Source of the DNA: an uncultured Ruminococcus sp.
Lineage (GTDB): Bacteria; Bacillota; Clostridia; Oscillospirales; Ruminococcaceae
Direction of reading: 5' to 3'
Assembly: GCA_947178195.1 (NCBI GenBank)
Contig: CAMWXM010000137.1
Location: 1-7,472 of the forward strand
DNA: 7,472 bases
Shown here: piece after piece, positions 4,069 through 7,472 of the stretch
Layout: each line of letters begins with the position of its first letter
Numbering within the stretch: the stretch's first letter is position 1
The notes under the pieces: model-generated
The model's database searches: none
What the model was told of the DNA's origin: nothing
What the model saw: the letters and a program-made list of their open reading frames with translations, nothing else
Translations under genes and position numbers: made by a program

Positions 4069-6888
4069 ATGAAGGATAAAATAGTAATAAAAGGCGCAAG
4101 AGAACATAATTTAAAAAATGTCGATCTGGAATTACCCAGAAACAAGCTTATTGTTATGACCGGATTATCCGGTTCGGGAAAATCTTCTCTTGCTTTTGAT
4201 ACCATTTACGCTGACGGTCAGCGAAGATATATGGAAAGCCTTTCCTCATATGCAAGAATGTTTTTGGGACAGATGGAAAAGCCAGATGTGGACAGCATAG
4301 AGGGACTTTCTCCGGCAATTTCCATCGACCAGAAAACTACCTCGAAAAACCCTCGCTCCACAGTGGGAACGGTAACGGAAATATACGATTATCTGCGTTT
4401 GCTTTACGCAAGGATAGGCATTCCTCATTGTCCGGTATGCGGACGTGAAATAAAACAGCAGACGGTAGACCAGATAGTTGATAAAATATCCGAACTAGAA
4501 GAGGGAACAAAGATACAGCTTCTTGCGCCTATTGTAAGAGGAAGAAAGGGTACTTATGCTAAAGAGCTTGACAGTGCAAGACGTTCGGGATATGTAAGAG
4601 TAAGAATTGACGGAAGCTTATATGACCTTTCCGAGGAAATATCTCTCGATAAAAACAAAAAGCATAATATTGAAATAGTTGTGGACAGACTTGTTATAAA
4701 AGAGGGAATAAAGTCGAGAATGACTGACAGTATCGAAACAGTTGCAGCACTTTCGGGAGGAATGATAATCGTTGATGTTATCGGCGGAGAAGAAATGCTG
4801 TTTTCTCAAAGTTATGCCTGTCCGGAGCATAATATAAGTATTGAGGAGCTTAATCCGAGAATGTTTTCGTTTAACAATCCTTTCGGCGCATGCTCTAAAT
4901 GTACAGGACTTGGCTCTTTTTCTACAATAGACCCCGACCTTGTTGTGCCCAATAAAGACTTGAGCATTCGTCAGGGTGCTATCAAGGCAAGCGGTTGGAA
5001 CACTCTTTCCGAAGGCTCTATCGCTATGATGTATTATAACGGTCTTGCTGAAAAATTCAATATAAGTCTTGACACTCCGTTCAAGGATTTGCCAAAAGAG
5101 GCTGTGAACGCATTTCTTTACGGTACTAAGGATAGAGTTAGGCTTGAAATTATTGATTCCTTTGGCGGTGGCGTAAGATACAGTCAGTTCGAGGGAATTA
5201 TAAACAATCTTCAGAGACGATTCAACGAGTCCAAGAGCGATTATTCAAAAAATGATATTGCCGAGGTAATGAATGAAGTAAAATGTCCCGAATGCAAAGG
5301 GGAACGTCTTAAAAAGGAAAGCCTTTCGGTTACGGTTGGCGGTATAAATATTATTGATTTTACAAAAATGTCCATATCAGAAGCGCTGGATTTTATAAAT
5401 AATCTGGATCTTACCGAACGTGAAGAAATGATAGCCAAGGGGATTTTAAAGGAAATCAAAGAAAGACTGGGCTTTTTAATGAGTGTTGGTCTTGAATATC
5501 TTACTCTTGCCCGTTCTTCGGGTACTCTTTCCGGCGGCGAAAGCCAGAGAATAAGGCTTGCTACGCAGATAGGTTCATCTCTTATGGGCGTACTTTATAT
5601 CCTTGACGAGCCGAGTATCGGTCTGCATCAGAGGGACAATGACAAGCTTATTGAGACTTTAAAGCGGCTACGTGATATCGGCAACACTTTAATTGTTGTA
5701 GAGCATGACGACGATACTATGTTTGCCGCCGACCATATTGTGGATATTGGACCGGGAGCGGGAGTAAACGGCGGAGAGGTTGTGTTTTCGGGTACTGTTG
5801 AACAGATGCTCAAATGCAGAAAATCTATAACCGGACAATATTTAAGCGGAAAGAAAAAAATACCACTTCCCGAAAAAAGACGTGAAGGAAACGGAAATTT
5901 TCTTACAATAAAAGGTGCAGCCGAAAACAATCTGAAAAATGTAAATGTAAAAATCCCACTTGGAAAATTTATCTGCGTAACCGGCGTTTCGGGTTCAGGA
6001 AAATCCTCCCTTGTAAATGAAGTACTTTATAAGCATCTTGCTGCAAAGCTTAACCGTGCCAAAGTAAGAGCAGGAAAATTCAAAAAAATTGAGGGTCTGG
6101 AGCATCTTGATAAGGTTATTAATATTGACCAGTCGCCTATCGGAAGAACTCCACGTTCTAACCCTGCAACATATACCGGAGTTTTTACCGATATTCGTGA
6201 GCTGTTTGCTCAGACAGGTGATGCAAAAGCAAAGGGTTACGGCTCAGGAAGATTTTCATTTAATATTAAAGGCGGTCGCTGTGAGGCATGCGAGGGGGAC
6301 GGAATCAAAAAAATTGAAATGCATTTTCTTCCTGATATTTACGTTCCCTGTGAGGTATGTAAGGGTAAAAGATATAACAGAGAGACACTGGAGGTCATGT
6401 ATAAGGGCAAATCCATATATGATGTTCTGGAAATGACTGTTGACGAGGGAATAACGTTTTTTGAGAATCACCAGAAAATTTACAGAAAATTAAAGACCCT
6501 TCAGGAAGTGGGTCTTGGATATATAAAAATAGGTCAGCCGGCAACTACTCTTTCCGGCGGAGAAGCACAGAGAGTAAAGCTTTCTACTGAGCTTTCCAGA
6601 CGTGCTACAGGTAAAACCATATATATTTTGGACGAGCCCACTACAGGTCTCCATACTGCCGATGTTCATAAGCTTATAGAAGTGCTTCAAAGGCTTGCGG
6701 ATACTGGAAACACAGTCCTTGTTATCGAGCATAATCTTAATGTGATAAAGGTTTCCGATTATATAATCGATCTGGGACCTGAGGGCGGCACAGGCGGCGG
6801 TACAATTGTTGCATGCGGTACTCCAGAGGAGATAGCTCAATGTCCACAGTCCTATACAGGGCATTATTTAAAGGATTATTTAAAGTAA
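4069..6888 (+). CDS. uvrA: UvrABC system protein A (damage-recognition ATPase)
   Basis: UvrA dimerises, scans DNA for distortions and delivers UvrB. It is a tandem ABC-type ATPase of 939 residues, close to family length. The first nucleotide-binding half has Walker A GLSGSGKS (32-39), signature LSGGE (487-491) and Walker B LDEP (512-515). The second half has Walker A GVSGSGKS (639-646), signature LSGGE (828-832) and Walker B LDEP (854-857). The C-terminal zinc finger is intact (Cys738, 741, 761, 764). The first finger is Cys251, His254, Cys275, Cys278, with His replacing the usual second Cys. Cys121/124 and Cys406/409 may form a further zinc module. ATG at 4069 is chosen because MKDKIVIKGAREHNLKN matches the normal N-terminus; GTG 4060 is possible but only 3 bases after GAGGG (4052-4056), while the ATG is 12 bases after it. 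The last eight codons contain a 12-bp tandem duplication (YLKD/YLK). Confidence 0.98.
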   Translation: MKDKIVIKGAREHNLKNVDLELPRNKLIVMTGLSGSGKSSLAFDTIYADGQRRYMESLSSYARMFLGQMEKPDVDSIEGLSPAISIDQKTTSKNPRSTVGTVTEIYDYLRLLYARIGIPHCPVCGREIKQQTVDQIVDKISELEEGTKIQLLAPIVRGRKGTYAKELDSARRSGYVRVRIDGSLYDLSEEISLDKNKKHNIEIVVDRLVIKEGIKSRMTDSIETVAALSGGMIIVDVIGGEEMLFSQSYACPEHNISIEELNPRMFSFNNPFGACSKCTGLGSFSTIDPDLVVPNKDLSIRQGAIKASGWNTLSEGSIAMMYYNGLAEKFNISLDTPFKDLPKEAVNAFLYGTKDRVRLEIIDSFGGGVRYSQFEGIINNLQRRFNESKSDYSKNDIAEVMNEVKCPECKGERLKKESLSVTVGGINIIDFTKMSISEALDFINNLDLTEREEMIAKGILKEIKERLGFLMSVGLEYLTLARSSGTLSGGESQRIRLATQIGSSLMGVLYILDEPSIGLHQRDNDKLIETLKRLRDIGNTLIVVEHDDDTMFAADHIVDIGPGAGVNGGEVVFSGTVEQMLKCRKSITGQYLSGKKKIPLPEKRREGNGNFLTIKGAAENNLKNVNVKIPLGKFICVTGVSGSGKSSLVNEVLYKHLAAKLNRAKVRAGKFKKIEGLEHLDKVINIDQSPIGRTPRSNPATYTGVFTDIRELFAQTGDAKAKGYGSGRFSFNIKGGRCEACEGDGIKKIEMHFLPDIYVPCEVCKGKRYNRETLEVMYKGKSIYDVLEMTVDEGITFFENHQKIYRKLKTLQEVGLGYIKIGQPATTLSGGEAQRVKLSTELSRRATGKTIYILDEPTTGLHTADVHKLIEVLQRLADTGNTVLVIEHNLNVIKVSDYIIDLGPEGGTGGGTIVACGTPEEIAQCPQSYTGHYLKDYLK

Positions 6889-6891
6889 TGC
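6861..6891 (+). terminator. Hairpin across the uvrA stop codon, weak terminator candidate
   Basis: GCATTATTTAAA (6861-6872) pairs with TTTAAA (6879-6884) and TAATGC (6886-6891), giving 12 pairs with one bulged G at 6885 and a six-base loop. A run of five T (6901-6905) follows nine bases later, so the geometry is not that of a classical intrinsic terminator, and the stem is AT-rich. It may still reduce read-through into the convergent thioesterase gene, whose stop is only 15 bp from the uvrA stop. The symmetry is partly a by-product of the 12-bp duplication in the last uvrA codons. Confidence 0.3.
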
Positions 6892-6903
6892 TGCAAAATC
6901 TTT

Positions 6904-7338
6904 TTAAAAAAGTATTGTCGGTGAAATTTTATCGAATATTTCAAAAATTTCAGGATGAGTCTTTTTGATTCTGACAGGCTTCATATTTACATCTGTAAAA
7001 CAATGGGCGGTGCTTCCGAATGCGTGAAGCTCCCCCGTTTTTTTGTTTATGATCTTATATTGAACGGTCATTTTAAAGCCGTTGAAGCTGCTTACAGAAG
7101 TTTGAATGATTATGGTATCTCCGAAACGTATCGAATTTTTATAGCTGCATTCGGCAGCAAGTACCGGCAGCATGATTCCTGTACTTTCCATTTTATCATA
7201 TGGATAACCGACCTTATTCATGAAGTCTATTCTCGCTTCCTCAAACCATCTTATATAATTTGAATGGTGTACGACATTCATTTTGTCAGTTTCATAGTAA
7301 AACGGACTTCTTTCATATTCAAATATTTTTTCCATCAT
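6904..7338 (-). CDS. Acyl-CoA thioesterase of the YbgC/FadM hotdog family
   Basis: This 144-residue protein is a single hotdog-fold (4HBT) domain, normal length for the family, and should hydrolyse a cytoplasmic acyl-CoA thioester; the natural substrate cannot be told from sequence. The N-terminal signature is clear: FYYETDKMNVVHHSNY (13-28), with Asp18 in the position of the catalytic Asp of YbgC-type enzymes and the His24-His25 pair ahead of the helix WFEEAR. The core strands RFGDTIIIQTSV and the closing AFGSTAHCFTDVN fit the fold. No signal peptide or membrane segment is present. The frame is open to 7365, but ATG at 7338 is chosen because GGGAGG ends eight bases upstream; the next codon is also ATG. 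The gene converges on uvrA and has its own promoter, so it is not part of the repair operon. Confidence 0.9.
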   Translation of the reverse strand: MMEKIFEYERSPFYYETDKMNVVHHSNYIRWFEEARIDFMNKVGYPYDKMESTGIMLPVLAAECSYKNSIRFGDTIIIQTSVSSFNGFKMTVQYKIINKKTGELHAFGSTAHCFTDVNMKPVRIKKTHPEIFEIFDKISPTILF

Positions 7339-7346
7339 TATCTGAA

Positions 7347-7352
7347 CCTCCC
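7347..7352 (-). promoter_or_regulatory. Shine-Dalgarno that sets the thioesterase start
   Basis: GGGAGG on the minus strand sits eight bases before the ATG at 7338. It lies inside the longer open frame that begins at 7365, which argues against that upstream start. Confidence 0.75.
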
Positions 7353-7378
7353 TGATATTTCGCATATTTTGAAATAAG

Positions 7379-7412
7379 TATAATAAATGCTTTTGAATTT
7401 ATTATATCATAT
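7379..7412 (-). repeat. Promoter/inverted-repeat block, copy 2 (upstream of the thioesterase)
   Basis: This block matches 1195-1228 at 32 of 34 bases in the same orientation. The inverted repeat here is TATAATAAAT (7379-7388) with ATTTATTATA (7397-7406) around an 8-base spacer. The two substitutions relative to copy 1 lie at the centre and shorten the perfect arms, while the outer arms and the flanking ATATGA are unchanged. Similarity fades in the downstream leader, although short pieces such as TTATTT and ATGCG recur. Both copies precede minus-strand genes. Confidence 0.65.
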
Positions 7413-7429
7413 TTTAGTAAAAAATGCAA
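7401..7429 (-). promoter_or_regulatory. Strong extended -10 promoter of the thioesterase gene
   Basis: On the minus strand TTGCAT (7429 to 7424) is separated by exactly 17 bp from TATAAT (7406 to 7401), with TGA immediately before the -10, giving the extended form TGnTATAAT. Initiation is expected near 7394, leaving a leader of about 55 nt that contains the GGGAGG site. The -10 is embedded in one arm of the inverted repeat, so a protein bound to the repeat would block RNA polymerase. Confidence 0.7.
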
Positions 7430-7444
7430 AATGTTTTGAAATTA

Positions 7445-7472
7445 TTGACTTTTCATGGAATGTGTGATAAAA
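7445..7472 (+). promoter_or_regulatory. Probable outward promoter cut by the right edge
   Basis: TTGACT (7445-7450, five of six consensus bases) is followed after 17 bp by TAAAA at 7468-7472, where the window ends. TGA precedes it at 7465-7467, as in an extended -10. It would drive a plus-strand gene beyond the right edge, divergent from the thioesterase. The sixth base of the -10 is not visible. Confidence 0.45.

Noticed and set aside
6089..6436. Open frame of 115 codons in another frame within uvrA
   Set aside because: It overlaps the intact second ATPase half of UvrA, including its zinc finger, and has no recognisable domain.
6955..7263. Open frame of 102 codons opposite the thioesterase gene
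   Set aside because: It is antisense to a clear hotdog-family gene and shows no family features.

Overview
The window is AT-rich, low-GC Gram-positive-type DNA with strong Shine-Dalgarno sites, TATAAT-type promoters and short intergenic gaps. The proteins look clostridial, most like Ruminococcus and relatives (Oscillospiraceae). That placement rests on protein wording and base composition and was not confirmed by any search. Nothing indicates a prophage, insertion sequence, CRISPR array, tRNA or rRNA.

Layout: (1) Positions 1-120 hold a promoter and ribosome binding site, on the minus strand, for a gene lying beyond the left edge. (2) Positions 121-1068, minus strand, encode an RluA-family 23S rRNA-type pseudouridine synthase. 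(3) Positions 1069-1370 are a 302-bp gene-free divergent region rich in structure: a 35-bp near-perfect palindrome, a 44-nt GC-rich hairpin with a GNRA-type loop, a promoter/inverted-repeat block that recurs at the other end of the window, and the promoter of the rightward genes. (4) Positions 1371-6888, plus strand, form a compact probable operon: a RadC-family JAB/JAMM protein, then uvrB, then uvrA, with gaps of 44 and 5 bp. (5) Positions 6904-7338, minus strand, encode a YbgC/FadM-like hotdog acyl-CoA thioesterase that converges on uvrA with only 15 bp between stop codons. (6) Positions 7339-7472 hold the thioesterase promoter, the second copy of the repeat, and a likely outward promoter cut by the right edge.

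How the genes work together: UvrA and UvrB are the damage-recognition and damage-verification proteins of nucleotide excision repair; UvrC is not in the window. RadC-family proteins have an uncertain role, so its place ahead of uvrBA suggests shared expression but does not prove a repair function. The pseudouridine synthase and the thioesterase are functionally unrelated to each other and to repair. Both are nevertheless preceded, on the same strand, by a nearly identical 34-bp block made of an extended -10 element inside an inverted repeat.

The coding content is ordinary housekeeping, and I see no new multi-gene system. The parts that merit a second look are intergenic: the shared promoter/operator repeat and the GNRA-capped hairpin next to a two-way palindrome. 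Smaller points are a Cys-to-His change in the first UvrA zinc finger and a divergent RadC core.
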